A stretch of 64,000 bases of DNA from Niabella agricola. GTDB lineage: Bacteria > Bacteroidota > Bacteroidia > Chitinophagales > Chitinophagaceae. The stretch covers positions 620,001 through 684,000 of the forward strand of contig NZ_JAJHIZ010000003.1 in NCBI RefSeq assembly GCF_021538615.1. Direction: 5' to 3'. Made by a program: the position numbers and the translations under genes. The notes beneath the pieces are model-generated. The model ran no database searches, was not told the DNA's origin, and was given only the letters and a program-made list of their open reading frames with translations. Numbering within the stretch: the first letter of the stretch is position 1; each line of letters opens with the position of its first letter. Positions 1-8,599 of this stretch are shown here, one piece after another.

Positions 1-127
1 TGATGGGCGTTCCACGGTACACCAGGAGCTCCTGATGTCTGATGTTCTTCTTGCTCACCATGCAGGCTGCTGCAAACATCAGGATACAGAACCCGGGAAT
101 CATCCTGTTATAAATAGTAGCTAACAT
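1..127 (-). CDS. N-terminus of a putative lipoprotein (cut by window edge)
   Basis: Reading leftwards from an ATG at 127-125 gives 42 codons without a stop, running off the window. The N-terminus is a basic residue, a hydrophobic stretch and the lipobox-like FAAAC near residue 21, so this is probably the start of an exported lipoprotein. The remaining visible part (KKNIRHQELLVYRGTPI) is too short to assign to a family. It lies about 100 bp downstream of the beta-propeller gene in the same orientation and could be co-transcribed with it. Function unknown. Confidence 0.5.
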   Translation of the reverse strand, partial: MLATIYNRMIPGFCILMFAAACMVSKKNIRHQELLVYRGTPI

Positions 128-227
128 CTTACTTTTTTTAAAGAAACATACATTACTAAGGAAACCACCGCTTGCCGACCGGTTCCTTTGCGGTTGCCAT
201 TAATTGCTTCCGGGAACAGGAGCCGCG

Positions 228-1535
228 CTATGCCGGTATACTAAAGCGGATCAGGTCCGACACCGTTTTACCCGCCCTTGTAACACGGGCAATGGTATAG
301 ATATAACCATCGGCACTTACCGCTATGGCATTCACATAGGCGGGTCTTCCGCCATCCGCATAGAACACAGGCCCGTGATCCCGGTAAGCTTCCGATGGAA
401 TATGATAAGTAACCAGGTGCAGGTTTTCGGGTCCCCGTGCAGCACCTTTGGCAATGGCGGCTGCTCCCCTCAGCCATTTTCCTTTTTCATAAATCGGTCC
501 GCCTGTAAGATAATAAATGGTTTCATTGTCCGGTCCCAGGGCAAAGCCCAGGTATCCATAACTAAACTGATCATACATACCGCTGCGTCTGGATGGTTCA
601 GACGTCAATCTTGGGCCGAGCGACAGGTCCTGCGTTAATGGATCAAACTTAAACAGATATCCTGAATTGCCGTGAACGCCGTACACCTGCTTCGATTGCG
701 GGTGCCAGAACACTTTTCTCCAGTTATAGGCCATACTGCCCGGCTGTGTAAAATCATAAACACCGAAATAATCCTTCTTCAGATCCACCTGCTCCAAGCC
801 ATACAAAGCATCTGCAGCAGGATTATAACACAAAACAGCACCCTCTGCTGTTGATGCGAATACATGCCCGCTCCGGGGGTCAACCACCAAAGAACGGCAT
901 AATGAACGGAAATCTTTCCCCGGAATACCATTTTCCCCTTCCCCGCTTATCCTCCCTTTATTTTTCAGCACACCGGTTTTCACATCATAAAAAATAAAGT
1001 TACCCGTGGGCCAGCTAATACAAAAAATATGGCCCCGGATGGTATCCATTACCATAGACACCGCTCCTTCGCCACCCGGGATCATTGCCCGTGATGTTGT
1101 GCGACCTGTGACTGTGTCATACGATAAAATATGCCCACCCCGGTACAACCCATAGCCGGGTGGTGGATTACGCGGCAACCGGTCCATTCCATCGATCAGC
1201 TCGTAATAGCCAATATGTGTGGCAAAAAACAATTTTCCGTCATACTCATAAAACGATACGTGGCTTTTTCCCTGGGCAATGCATTGCGCGCTATCTTCAC
1301 CGCATAGCTCAGATAGATCTCCCATACACCGGGTAGTAACCGCAGCCGGATCAAAAACAAAAAACCGGCCTGCCACATTGTGTTTTTCAGACGAAAGCAC
1401 ATAATACACCTTACCGTCACCGGCAATGGTAACAGCATTATAGGTATCATGCGCATCCGCAAAACCGGAGTCAAATACTTCGGCGATCATTGTCCTTTCT
1501 GCAACTGGAAGCTCCAGGGTACTTACCGGCATCAT
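228..1535 (-). CDS. Beta-propeller (YVTN/NHL-like) protein of unknown function
   Basis: A 435-residue protein made of repeated short blades with the pattern 'G.vy.vl.....fvFDP', 'GhilsYDtvTG', 'G.ifcISWPTGNFIFYDVKTG', 'GhvFastaeGavlcYNP' and 'vYGvhGnsGylFkFDP', which is typical of WD40/NHL-like propellers. It is a distant relative of the longer propeller proteins at 6603-8531 and 55939-57840, which share the FDP/YDP blade ends. No signal peptide is obvious after either of the two adjacent ATG codons, unlike those relatives, so it may be cytoplasmic or have a misplaced start. Such propellers in glycan loci can be lyases, lactonases or binding scaffolds; no catalytic residue can be assigned here. 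Confidence 0.75.
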   Translation of the reverse strand: MMPVSTLELPVAERTMIAEVFDSGFADAHDTYNAVTIAGDGKVYYVLSSEKHNVAGRFFVFDPAAVTTRCMGDLSELCGEDSAQCIAQGKSHVSFYEYDGKLFFATHIGYYELIDGMDRLPRNPPPGYGLYRGGHILSYDTVTGRTTSRAMIPGGEGAVSMVMDTIRGHIFCISWPTGNFIFYDVKTGVLKNKGRISGEGENGIPGKDFRSLCRSLVVDPRSGHVFASTAEGAVLCYNPAADALYGLEQVDLKKDYFGVYDFTQPGSMAYNWRKVFWHPQSKQVYGVHGNSGYLFKFDPLTQDLSLGPRLTSEPSRRSGMYDQFSYGYLGFALGPDNETIYYLTGGPIYEKGKWLRGAAAIAKGAARGPENLHLVTYHIPSEAYRDHGPVFYADGGRPAYVNAIAVSADGYIYTIARVTRAGKTVSDLIRFSIPA

Positions 1536-1802
1536 GCTCTTTTTTTTATTCGCTGCGTGTTTGTGGTACTGATCAGCGATGGTTATGAAACATTAGGGTT
1601 ATTCTACTTAAGTCATGCCTGCACCAGGATGCAAGCGTATATTGCAGCCGGCATAAATATCCTGATCCGGCCGGCCCGTTGCTATACCGCAAAAATGGCT
1701 TTATCTTCTAAACGGCGGTATTGCCACAATCGTATTTTTATGCGTACTTAGTCTTCAAAAAATCATCTGTTCAACCGTTTAAAATTGTATTTTTCGGCAT
1801 AC

Positions 1803-1822
1803 TTTCGTTTACGTACACGAAA
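1803..1822. promoter_or_regulatory. Near-perfect 20-bp palindrome before the SGNH hydrolase
   Basis: TTTCGTTTACGTACACGAAA reads almost the same on both strands, with one mismatched pair (positions 7 and 14). It ends 9 bp before the ATG at 1832, a position typical of a repressor operator or a 5' leader structure. A second, looser inverted pair, GTATTTTTCG with CGAAAATAC, surrounds it. No regulator gene lies next to it. Confidence 0.45.
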
Positions 1823-1831
1823 ATACTCCAT

Positions 1832-2539
1832 ATGAAGAAATTATTCCTGATTCCACTACTGGTTTTGATAGCGACCGGGAGCAATGGCCAGAACCACCGG
1901 TCGTTAACGATTGTCACTTTCGGAAACTCGACCACCGCTTTAAGAGCCAATGTAAAGAAAGTATATGCCCAGCGGCTGCACGAGCAGCTGGACGCTCTCG
2001 GCATTGCAAATACAGTCATTAATTCGGGCGTACCCAGCAGTCACAGCGGATCCATCAAAGACAACAGTTTTGCAAAAGTGATTCACGCTATGGACCGCTT
2101 TGATACGGCCGTCTTAAAACATCATCCCGACTGGGTAACGATTAATTTCGGCCTTAATGATGCCTACCAGGACAAAGGAAAAGGAACGCCCTCCCGCATC
2201 CCGCTGAAACAATTCAAAAAAAACATCCATTACTTTATTCGCCGGATCGAAAAGCAAGGCGGACGGGTCATCTTACTGACCCCCAACCCGCTGGGCAGCA
2301 GGTTCGAACAATACCGGTACGACCGTGTAAAAGCATATGCAAATACCATCCGGAAAATCGCCCGGAAAAAACACCTCCACCTGGTCGATTCCTGGCTGCT
2401 TTTTTACAACTATACCAATGCCCTTCACCAACGGGTTGATGTACTGTTTACAGACAGCATCCATCCCAACGACGAAGGCCACCAGCTCATCGCTACAGCT
2501 TTAGCCCAGATCATCAGCGGGCAGCAACAACATCCATAA
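1832..2539 (+). CDS. Secreted SGNH/GDSL-family hydrolase
   Basis: A 235-residue exported esterase-like protein. The ATG at 1832 is chosen because it begins a classical signal peptide (MKKLFLIPLLVLIATGSNGQ); the frame opens further upstream but without any signal. Family blocks visible: block I TFGNST (usual GDS replaced by GNS, nucleophile Ser kept), block II with Gly in NSGVPSS, block III GLND (GxND), and block V DSIHPND carrying the catalytic Asp and His. Such enzymes in glycan loci usually remove acetyl or other acyl groups from sugars. It stands alone on the plus strand between minus-strand genes, with a palindrome upstream and a strong hairpin downstream, so it is probably a monocistronic unit. 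Confidence 0.85.
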   Translation: MKKLFLIPLLVLIATGSNGQNHRSLTIVTFGNSTTALRANVKKVYAQRLHEQLDALGIANTVINSGVPSSHSGSIKDNSFAKVIHAMDRFDTAVLKHHPDWVTINFGLNDAYQDKGKGTPSRIPLKQFKKNIHYFIRRIEKQGGRVILLTPNPLGSRFEQYRYDRVKAYANTIRKIARKKHLHLVDSWLLFYNYTNALHQRVDVLFTDSIHPNDEGHQLIATALAQIISGQQQHP

Positions 2540-2560
2540 AGAAAGAACTCAACCTTTTTT

Positions 2561-2589
2561 ATCCGTATGAGGCTGGGCCTCATACGGAT
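2561..2589 (+). terminator. Strong hairpin terminator after SGNH hydrolase
   Basis: A perfect 13-bp stem (ATCCGTATGAGGC pairing with GCCTCATACGGAT) closes on a TGG loop, 21 bp after the hydrolase stop codon. A run of six T precedes the stem and only a weak T-rich stretch follows it. It lies between converging genes and may stop transcription from both sides. Confidence 0.7.
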
Positions 2590-2730
2590 TCATATTTAAA
2601 TCCCCTACCTCAGGCTACGATCTCATCCGCCATATCGGGTCCAACGCTACCCGGGCGCCGGAAAGTCAAACCGGAGCAGGTGCATTGTAACGATTAAAAA
2701 AACATTCCTTATCCACCCTCCGGACCTGCA

Positions 2731-3729
2731 TTATTGCAAGCTAAGGTGCTCCTTCTCAATCGTTGCATTCCTGATGATCAGATGTCCCAGACCCGCATTC
2801 GGAGCATGATAGGAAATTTTTAATTGACGGGCTTTATCATAAAACAACATGCCGTGTCCGCCGTCATCGTTATTCAGGGCCGTGTCAGATTGTATCCAGG
2901 GGCCCGTCACCTTCCCTGAGGGCGCATACGCTGCGCCCATGGCGTATCTGCCATTCTTATCAAAGCTCGACCAAAGCATAACCAGCTTATCTTTGTTTAC
3001 ACGGTGTATAAAGGGAGCATCGGTAATCATTCCCTTTTTGTTCAGCTCCCTGGAGTAAATCGCTTTTACCCAGGGCGCCTCGCTGGCCCGGAACAGCAAT
3101 ACCGGCTCCCCCGCCGCATTTTTTAAATTGCGGCTCATCTGCTGTGCATAGATCTCCCCGTCGGTAACCTCCAGCCATTCGCGGCTGAACAGGATCCAGG
3201 GGGTATCATCCTTATCTATATACAATGACGCATCCAGGCACATCCAGTGTGCAGGTGTAACGGGTGCATTTACCAGCGGGCGGAACTGCTGATCCGGTGC
3301 GTCGGCCACCAATACAGATGTACCACGCATCCGGTTACTTCCGGAAAACGTAACAAACAGGTAATACTTTCCCTGATAGTAATAACAATCGGGTGCCCAA
3401 AAATCCTGTTTTCCCCAGAAGCTTGTATCTGCGGTAAATACATTTCCCACCGGTTCCCACTGTTCCAGGTCACTGCTGCGATAGGCTTTTATCGATGGCC
3501 GGTTATTGACGTACGTATAGTATTTTCCCGAACGCCGGTCATACAGTATAAAGGGATCGCGCAACCGCATGGCGCTGGTGGCGATGAATGGCTGCTGCGC
3601 AGCAACGGCAGCAGAACCCCGTCCTTTGCCTGCCCCGGAGCAGGCCCAGCCATTGAATAAAAGTAATAAAAGGAACAAACACCAGCCTAACCACCAGAAC
3701 CAGCTTTCTATGCTATCGTTTTCATGCAC
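2731..3729 (-). CDS. Glycoside hydrolase family 43-like lipoprotein
   Basis: A 332-residue five-bladed-propeller glycosidase candidate. A hydrophobic N-terminus ends at a lipobox-like NGWAC (Cys30), so it is probably a lipoprotein. GH43 features: RDPFILYD with catalytic-base Asp58, WAPDCYYYQGKYYLF, CLDASLY with Asp166 (pKa modulator) and FSREWLEV with Glu184 (acid), followed by GGHGMLFYD. Family members usually release arabinose, xylose or galactose from side chains. It is the last gene of the operon that begins with susC at 16658, 28 bp after the DegT aminotransferase gene. The subfamily and true substrate cannot be read from sequence. Confidence 0.85.
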   Translation of the reverse strand: MHENDSIESWFWWLGWCLFLLLLLFNGWACSGAGKGRGSAAVAAQQPFIATSAMRLRDPFILYDRRSGKYYTYVNNRPSIKAYRSSDLEQWEPVGNVFTADTSFWGKQDFWAPDCYYYQGKYYLFVTFSGSNRMRGTSVLVADAPDQQFRPLVNAPVTPAHWMCLDASLYIDKDDTPWILFSREWLEVTDGEIYAQQMSRNLKNAAGEPVLLFRASEAPWVKAIYSRELNKKGMITDAPFIHRVNKDKLVMLWSSFDKNGRYAMGAAYAPSGKVTGPWIQSDTALNNDDGGHGMLFYDKARQLKISYHAPNAGLGHLIIRNATIEKEHLSLQ

Positions 3730-3757
3730 GGGCGAAACAAATCAATATTAAACAACT

Positions 3758-5107
3758 TTATTTTTTTGCGATCTCCGCGGCATATTTCTGAATTTTACGC
3801 ATAGCCTCTGCGATCTGTTCCATATCTGTTTTTGTTCCGAGCAGCATATTCTGAAACAGCCATACCGACTGTTCGGAGGTCAACAGATCGTTCTGAGGAC
3901 ATTGATTTCTCTCCAGCCACTGCTGCATGGTCTTTTCACCGTATATTTTCAGATAATGTTTATTGGTTGCCAATGCCGTCACATAGCCGCTTTTGTTCAT
4001 CTGCCCGTACCCCGCAGAATTGGGCACGCCTTCTGCGCTCAATGCCTGCAGGAATTTTTCACGGCTTAATCCTGCAAAATGCTTCCTATCGTACCGGAAC
4101 ATATACAGATGATAGGCACTCCTGGTAGTGCCCGGGTACAATTTTGCCGGAGTGATTCCCGGTATCTCTTTTAATAACCGGGACAGATATTGTGCGTTTT
4201 CCCAGCGGCGGTTACTTTGTTCTGTTACACGGGTCATTTGAGCCAGCAGCAGACTCCCCTGAAACTCGGTCAGCCGCAGGTTGGTGCCACGGGTGCCCAC
4301 ACCTGTGGAAAAAGAAGTGGATCGTCCTCCCTGCCCCTGATTATGGAACGTATAACAGTTGGTAATAAAATCGTCGTTATTCGTAATAACGGCTCCGCCT
4401 TCGGCACAATTCAGGTTTTTAGATGATTGAAAGCTGAACGCACCGGCCAGTCCGTAGTTTCCCACTTTAACGCCTTTCCATTCTGCCAGATGCGCCTGGC
4501 AGGCATCTTCAACCACAGGTATGTTGTGTTGCTTTCCCATAGCTACAAAGGCATCAAGGTCTACAGGCGATCCGCCAATATGAACGGGCATGATCGCCCT
4601 GGTTTGGGCGGTAATCGCCGCCTTTGCCTTAGCTGCATCCATCTGAAAGGACTCTATATCCGTATCTACAAGGATGGGCAATGCATAGTTTAATACCACC
4701 ACATTGTATGTGGCCACAAAAGTGTACACCGGTATGGCTACCTCATCTCCCGGCCCTATATCCAATGCGCCTAAGATGGTAGTGAGTGCGCTGGTACCGC
4801 TGGAAACGCCCAGGCTGTGCTTCACTCCAAACAATTTACTGTACTCCTTTTCGAATGTGGCCATCCGGCTTCCATCTAACCGCCCCCACTTCTTACTTTG
4901 CAACACTTCCGTTAATCCTTTTTCCTCAATGACACTCTCTACCGGCCATGAAGGGAATGCTCCGGCATGCGCCTTGGGTCCGCCCAGGATCGCAGGCTTG
5001 GTATTATCGGTGCCGGCCGAAACGATGTGTGGAGCTCCGATGGCCAGGCCGGTGCCAACGATTGCTACATTACTGATAAATTTCCTGCGATTGAGCGCAC
5101 TACTCAT
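3758..5107 (-). CDS. Tat-exported DegT/DnrJ/EryC1/StrS-type PLP aminotransferase (copy 1)
   Basis: A 449-residue fold-type I PLP enzyme of the sugar aminotransferase family. The N-terminus NRRKFISNVAIVGTG followed by a hydrophobic run and IVSAG is a twin-arginine signal. The catalytic domain is intact: SSGTSAL for cofactor phosphate binding, VEDACQAH with Asp201 against the pyridine nitrogen, and FSFQSSKN with Schiff-base Lys230. Classical DegT enzymes transaminate nucleotide-bound keto-sugars in the cytoplasm, so a folded, PLP-loaded, exported version is unusual. Two paralogs with the same architecture lie at 26135-27475 and 35648-37000. It sits second from the end of a glycan-use operon, which suggests action on a free or glycan-bound keto-sugar; this is inference. 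Confidence 0.88.
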   Translation of the reverse strand: MSSALNRRKFISNVAIVGTGLAIGAPHIVSAGTDNTKPAILGGPKAHAGAFPSWPVESVIEEKGLTEVLQSKKWGRLDGSRMATFEKEYSKLFGVKHSLGVSSGTSALTTILGALDIGPGDEVAIPVYTFVATYNVVVLNYALPILVDTDIESFQMDAAKAKAAITAQTRAIMPVHIGGSPVDLDAFVAMGKQHNIPVVEDACQAHLAEWKGVKVGNYGLAGAFSFQSSKNLNCAEGGAVITNNDDFITNCYTFHNQGQGGRSTSFSTGVGTRGTNLRLTEFQGSLLLAQMTRVTEQSNRRWENAQYLSRLLKEIPGITPAKLYPGTTRSAYHLYMFRYDRKHFAGLSREKFLQALSAEGVPNSAGYGQMNKSGYVTALATNKHYLKIYGEKTMQQWLERNQCPQNDLLTSEQSVWLFQNMLLGTKTDMEQIAEAMRKIQKYAAEIAKK

Positions 5108-5181
5108 GATAGATATTTTTAGATTCGATAGAAATGATTACAAGTAAACAACGACTATGATTTCCTGGCAAAGCACAGCAT

Positions 5182-6588
5182 TCAAAGTACAAATATATGA
5201 ACCGCCAGTGGCTGTAAGATTTTTTTATTTGTTGCTGACAGATTAATCACAACCGCATCTGTTTTACTGGTGTTGCTGGCGATTATATATTTTTTCCCGC
5301 CCCCCTGTTTTATTAAAACATGACGATGCCCCCGGGCTTCCATTGCAACCGTAGGCAGCCGGATGATCTCCATATTGGCATTGAGTTCCGCCAGCATAGG
5401 CAACAGCGCACTAAACACATCCGGCTTTTTTGACCAGTCGTTCCAAAAAAGAATCCCCGTAGCTCCATGAATGATCGAGGTATATATTTGACATTTGACC
5501 ATGTTTATATAGGCTTCCGGTGAAACCTGTGCAGGTTTGGCATAGCCATTTCCGTCGAAGTACAGCCATACAGGTACATCTTTTCCCAATCCCGCTTTAA
5601 GCGCATCAGTGGTCACAGCAGACATGATGGGGTTGGCATTAAAATCCATAAATGCATTCATCCCAAAGACATCCCCGCTGCTCTTATATGCTTCCGCAAC
5701 CAGACTTACATTTTCGAACCATAACTGTTTCAGGGCTTCAAGATCGTAGTTCCTGTAAGCATACTTTCCGTCATCATCAAACTGGTATACAGGCGTCCCG
5801 TCGGAGGCCTGAAAAAAGCCCAGCAGCGGGATGTTTTTATTCGCCAAGGCCTGCGTATCCAGCAGCTCGTAAGGAGGAGCCTGCGGCAAGGCACTGTTTT
5901 TTGCCAGGTAGTTCTGCTCAAAAAAATAAGTGCTTCCCCTGCCATGTCCCAGCAGATCCACGAAAACCAGGGCTTTTTTATCTGCGTTCCGGACACGTTC
6001 ATAAATTTTGGCCCCTACAGCGGGGGGAACCATCCATTTACTAACACCGCCCAAAGCAATTTCGTCAATATGCGAATAAATGTATTTGCCATTGGGCAGC
6101 TGCTTCATCAGCACTCCGATCGCCGAATCCAGGTAATGATCAAATTCCGGTTTGTTTACTTCCTTTTTTAAAACCTGACTTCTGTAATAGTCTTTGTCCT
6201 TCCCTTTCGGCAGATCCGGTATCCGATCCAGATAATGATGCAGCATGGGTGAAAAAGGATTCAGTATCTGTATCTTTTCCGACATGTACTCTTTTTGCTG
6301 TCCGGGTGTAACAAATACCATATTGAACGGCGCTGTTCTGGTTTTAAACAGGTTGGCGTTCTTTGTTGCCACCGTATGGGTTTCTGCCGAATCCGTAAAA
6401 GAATAACCCGGAACATGCCAGGTACCGATCGCAAAGAACCGCTCATATTTTTCACTGCCGGCATTTTTCTTAAGAATCCACCCATCGCCGCTTTGTTTCC
6501 ACTGAAGGGGCTGCGAAAACAGCACCGTGGCAAAACAAAGCAAGCTACAATACAGGAAACAAAAACGTACTATATGAATCCGTTGCAT
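5182..6588 (-). CDS. Secreted TIM-barrel-like protein, putative glycosidase
   Basis: A 468-residue protein with a signal peptide of about 26 residues (ending VLFSQ). The mid-region has 'YSHIDEIALGG' and 'ALVFVDLLG', and the C-terminal third has 'HGATGILFWNDW' followed by a short beta-rich tail. The pattern 'hGA.GilfW' near the end of the barrel is common in (beta/alpha)8 glycoside hydrolases such as beta-galactosidase-like families. I cannot place it in a numbered GH family or name the catalytic acids with certainty (the Asp/Glu of HIDE are candidates). It is 14 bp downstream of the propeller gene and part of the same operon. Confidence 0.6.
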   Translation of the reverse strand: MQRIHIVRFCFLYCSLLCFATVLFSQPLQWKQSGDGWILKKNAGSEKYERFFAIGTWHVPGYSFTDSAETHTVATKNANLFKTRTAPFNMVFVTPGQQKEYMSEKIQILNPFSPMLHHYLDRIPDLPKGKDKDYYRSQVLKKEVNKPEFDHYLDSAIGVLMKQLPNGKYIYSHIDEIALGGVSKWMVPPAVGAKIYERVRNADKKALVFVDLLGHGRGSTYFFEQNYLAKNSALPQAPPYELLDTQALANKNIPLLGFFQASDGTPVYQFDDDGKYAYRNYDLEALKQLWFENVSLVAEAYKSSGDVFGMNAFMDFNANPIMSAVTTDALKAGLGKDVPVWLYFDGNGYAKPAQVSPEAYINMVKCQIYTSIIHGATGILFWNDWSKKPDVFSALLPMLAELNANMEIIRLPTVAMEARGHRHVLIKQGGGKKYIIASNTSKTDAVVINLSATNKKILQPLAVHIFVL

Positions 6589-6602
6589 TACCTGGTTTTA
6601 AA

Positions 6603-8531
6603 TTATAACCCGTAGCTAAACAAATGTGAGCCACAGATAAAATAAAGCCGGTCATTCAGAAAGCTACCTCCGGCTCTGATTGCCTGTGGCGTTTTTGATA
6701 CCAACCGGATCTCCGCCGTCTTGTGATCTACCCTTGTGATGGCATGTTCAAAAAGGATATACAGATCATCCTGCTTTCCGTTTATAAATACCCTGGGTGA
6801 TTGCTCACCCACTGCATAACCATAGTCCTTATACATATCCTTCTGATAAATAATCTTTTTTATTGCCGGGTCAAACAGGAAGAAGATCCGCCTGTCGGCA
6901 ATTCCGTACACCTTCCCGTCTTTCCGGGTTGTCAGGTCAGTATAGGAACGAACACCGGGAATTAACGGCTCTTTCCATTCTACTTTTTTGGACACCGGAT
7001 CGATAATATACAGGAGCGCCAGGCGGGCCTTCTGTTCCCCGCCTGTTCCCGGCGTTACGGTGGTACCGCCCAGTACCTTGCCACCGGCTATATTTGCAAG
7101 GCTCATGGTAGACTGGTCTTTTTCTACATCTTCGTCTGTCAGCAGCACATGCTTGTCTGTGGCAATATCGTAGAACAGTAAGCCTCCACCCGTATAACCA
7201 TATTGTGGAGTACCGCCTAAAATAACGGTTTTACCATCGGAATGTACCAATACCCGATGCGGGCGGTGTATTACAGGGCTGCACTTCAACAGCACACGCG
7301 GGTTGTCTTCTTTGGGATTGGCACTTTGGGTTTTAAACGACTTTTTGGTATCCCACATAATAAGATCTCCACTGGGATAAGATCCAAAGAACACGTTCTT
7401 ACCGCTTGTGGTTAGTGCATTGTACTGTCCTAACGCAGCCCGCGTACTCCATTTATCTTCCGATACGGTATAATTAAACTGCCGCATAGGAAAAGAACCA
7501 CCGCCAATCAACGACCGGCGATCCGGCGATGTACCCACCCCCATAACCCATGAGCCTTCAGAGGGGTAATCAAAATTTACGGTATTCTTTTTCCCACTGC
7601 GGGTGTCTTCCGTGGTTAATACCTTTTCAATAAGATCCAACTGGGTGATTTTTGTACCATCAGGAAACAACATATGCCGCAGCGCCTGGGAGCCGGTAAT
7701 CATTGGTTTTTCATTGGGCTGATGCCCGGTACCAATCGGTATTGCAGCACCATTATACAATTCATACCAGGTGCCGTCTTTATCTGCAAGTGCCTGCCCG
7801 TATACTTTCCCGTTCTTGTTGCGATACAGGTATGCAGTACCTCTTTTTCGTTCGCCGGGTTGTAAAAGCTGGTTTACCTGCCTGGACGCGGGATTAAAGG
7901 CGATCAGCTGGCTATTGGTATTTCCCAGTGCAAAATACACCCAGCCCTGGTCGTCAACCGCCAGGTATCGCTGATATTGCGCCCAGTTCTCTTTATGTAC
8001 ATACCCATAATCAGTAAAATCAGCAGTTGCCGGGTCATAACAAATAACACCGCTGTTGGGATAGGTCACCGCCCAAATCCGTCCCTTATCATCTTCTGTC
8101 ATTCCCATCGCCATCTGCGGTGCCGTTTTATGATGAAATGTAAATGCCCGCCTGACCGGATCGAACTCAACGAAGTTTCCGTTAAAAAGAGTGTAGAACC
8201 TTCCTTTAGAAGAAAAAATCGAGGAAAAGGGACAATCGCCCCCCGGATTAAACGGCATTGGAAATACTTCACTCTTCCCGGTTGCTGCATCTACCATTAA
8301 TAAAGCATATCCACCCCTTACATCAAAAAGCCAGGACAGCACTACATTACGGCCGTTGCCGTCAACTGCCGCCACGTTTCCACGGGTAGTGCTGTAGGGA
8401 GAGGCCGGACCGTGGTCTGTAAACGAAGCATTCGTCGTAAGCGGTTCCTTTTTTCCCCGCAGTGGCTGCGCCTTTAAAAAAGCAGGGACTGAAAGGATAG
8501 CAGCAATCAGAAGATATTTTGTTATGTCCAT
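6603..8531 (-). CDS. Secreted two-part beta-propeller protein (paralog of 55939-57840)
   Basis: A 642-residue protein with a cleavable signal peptide (about MDITKYLLIAAILSVPAFLKAQ). It is built of propeller blades such as 'NVVLSWLFDVRGGYALLMVDAATG', 'FVEFDPVRRAFTFHHK' and 'MTEDDKGRIWAVTYPNSGVICYDP'. The gene at 55939-57840 has the same blade order and near-identical segments (AWLFDHRGGYSLL, FAEFDPVKNAFTF, AATYPNCGLVSYDP), so the two are clear paralogs. The length suits two propellers or one propeller plus an accessory domain. Lyases and sugar-binding proteins are both possible. It lies mid-operon, 68 bp after the DUF4998 lipoprotein gene. Confidence 0.75.
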   Translation of the reverse strand: MDITKYLLIAAILSVPAFLKAQPLRGKKEPLTTNASFTDHGPASPYSTTRGNVAAVDGNGRNVVLSWLFDVRGGYALLMVDAATGKSEVFPMPFNPGGDCPFSSIFSSKGRFYTLFNGNFVEFDPVRRAFTFHHKTAPQMAMGMTEDDKGRIWAVTYPNSGVICYDPATADFTDYGYVHKENWAQYQRYLAVDDQGWVYFALGNTNSQLIAFNPASRQVNQLLQPGERKRGTAYLYRNKNGKVYGQALADKDGTWYELYNGAAIPIGTGHQPNEKPMITGSQALRHMLFPDGTKITQLDLIEKVLTTEDTRSGKKNTVNFDYPSEGSWVMGVGTSPDRRSLIGGGSFPMRQFNYTVSEDKWSTRAALGQYNALTTSGKNVFFGSYPSGDLIMWDTKKSFKTQSANPKEDNPRVLLKCSPVIHRPHRVLVHSDGKTVILGGTPQYGYTGGGLLFYDIATDKHVLLTDEDVEKDQSTMSLANIAGGKVLGGTTVTPGTGGEQKARLALLYIIDPVSKKVEWKEPLIPGVRSYTDLTTRKDGKVYGIADRRIFFLFDPAIKKIIYQKDMYKDYGYAVGEQSPRVFINGKQDDLYILFEHAITRVDHKTAEIRLVSKTPQAIRAGGSFLNDRLYFICGSHLFSYGL

Positions 8532-8599
8532 TCCGGTTTCAGGATATTAATAGTTAAAAATAAAAGGATACCGACTTTCTACGGTAATTGTGCCGCTAT

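Noticed and set aside
204..638. Open frames opposite the first beta-propeller gene
   Set aside because: They are antisense shadows of a gene with clear blade repeats.
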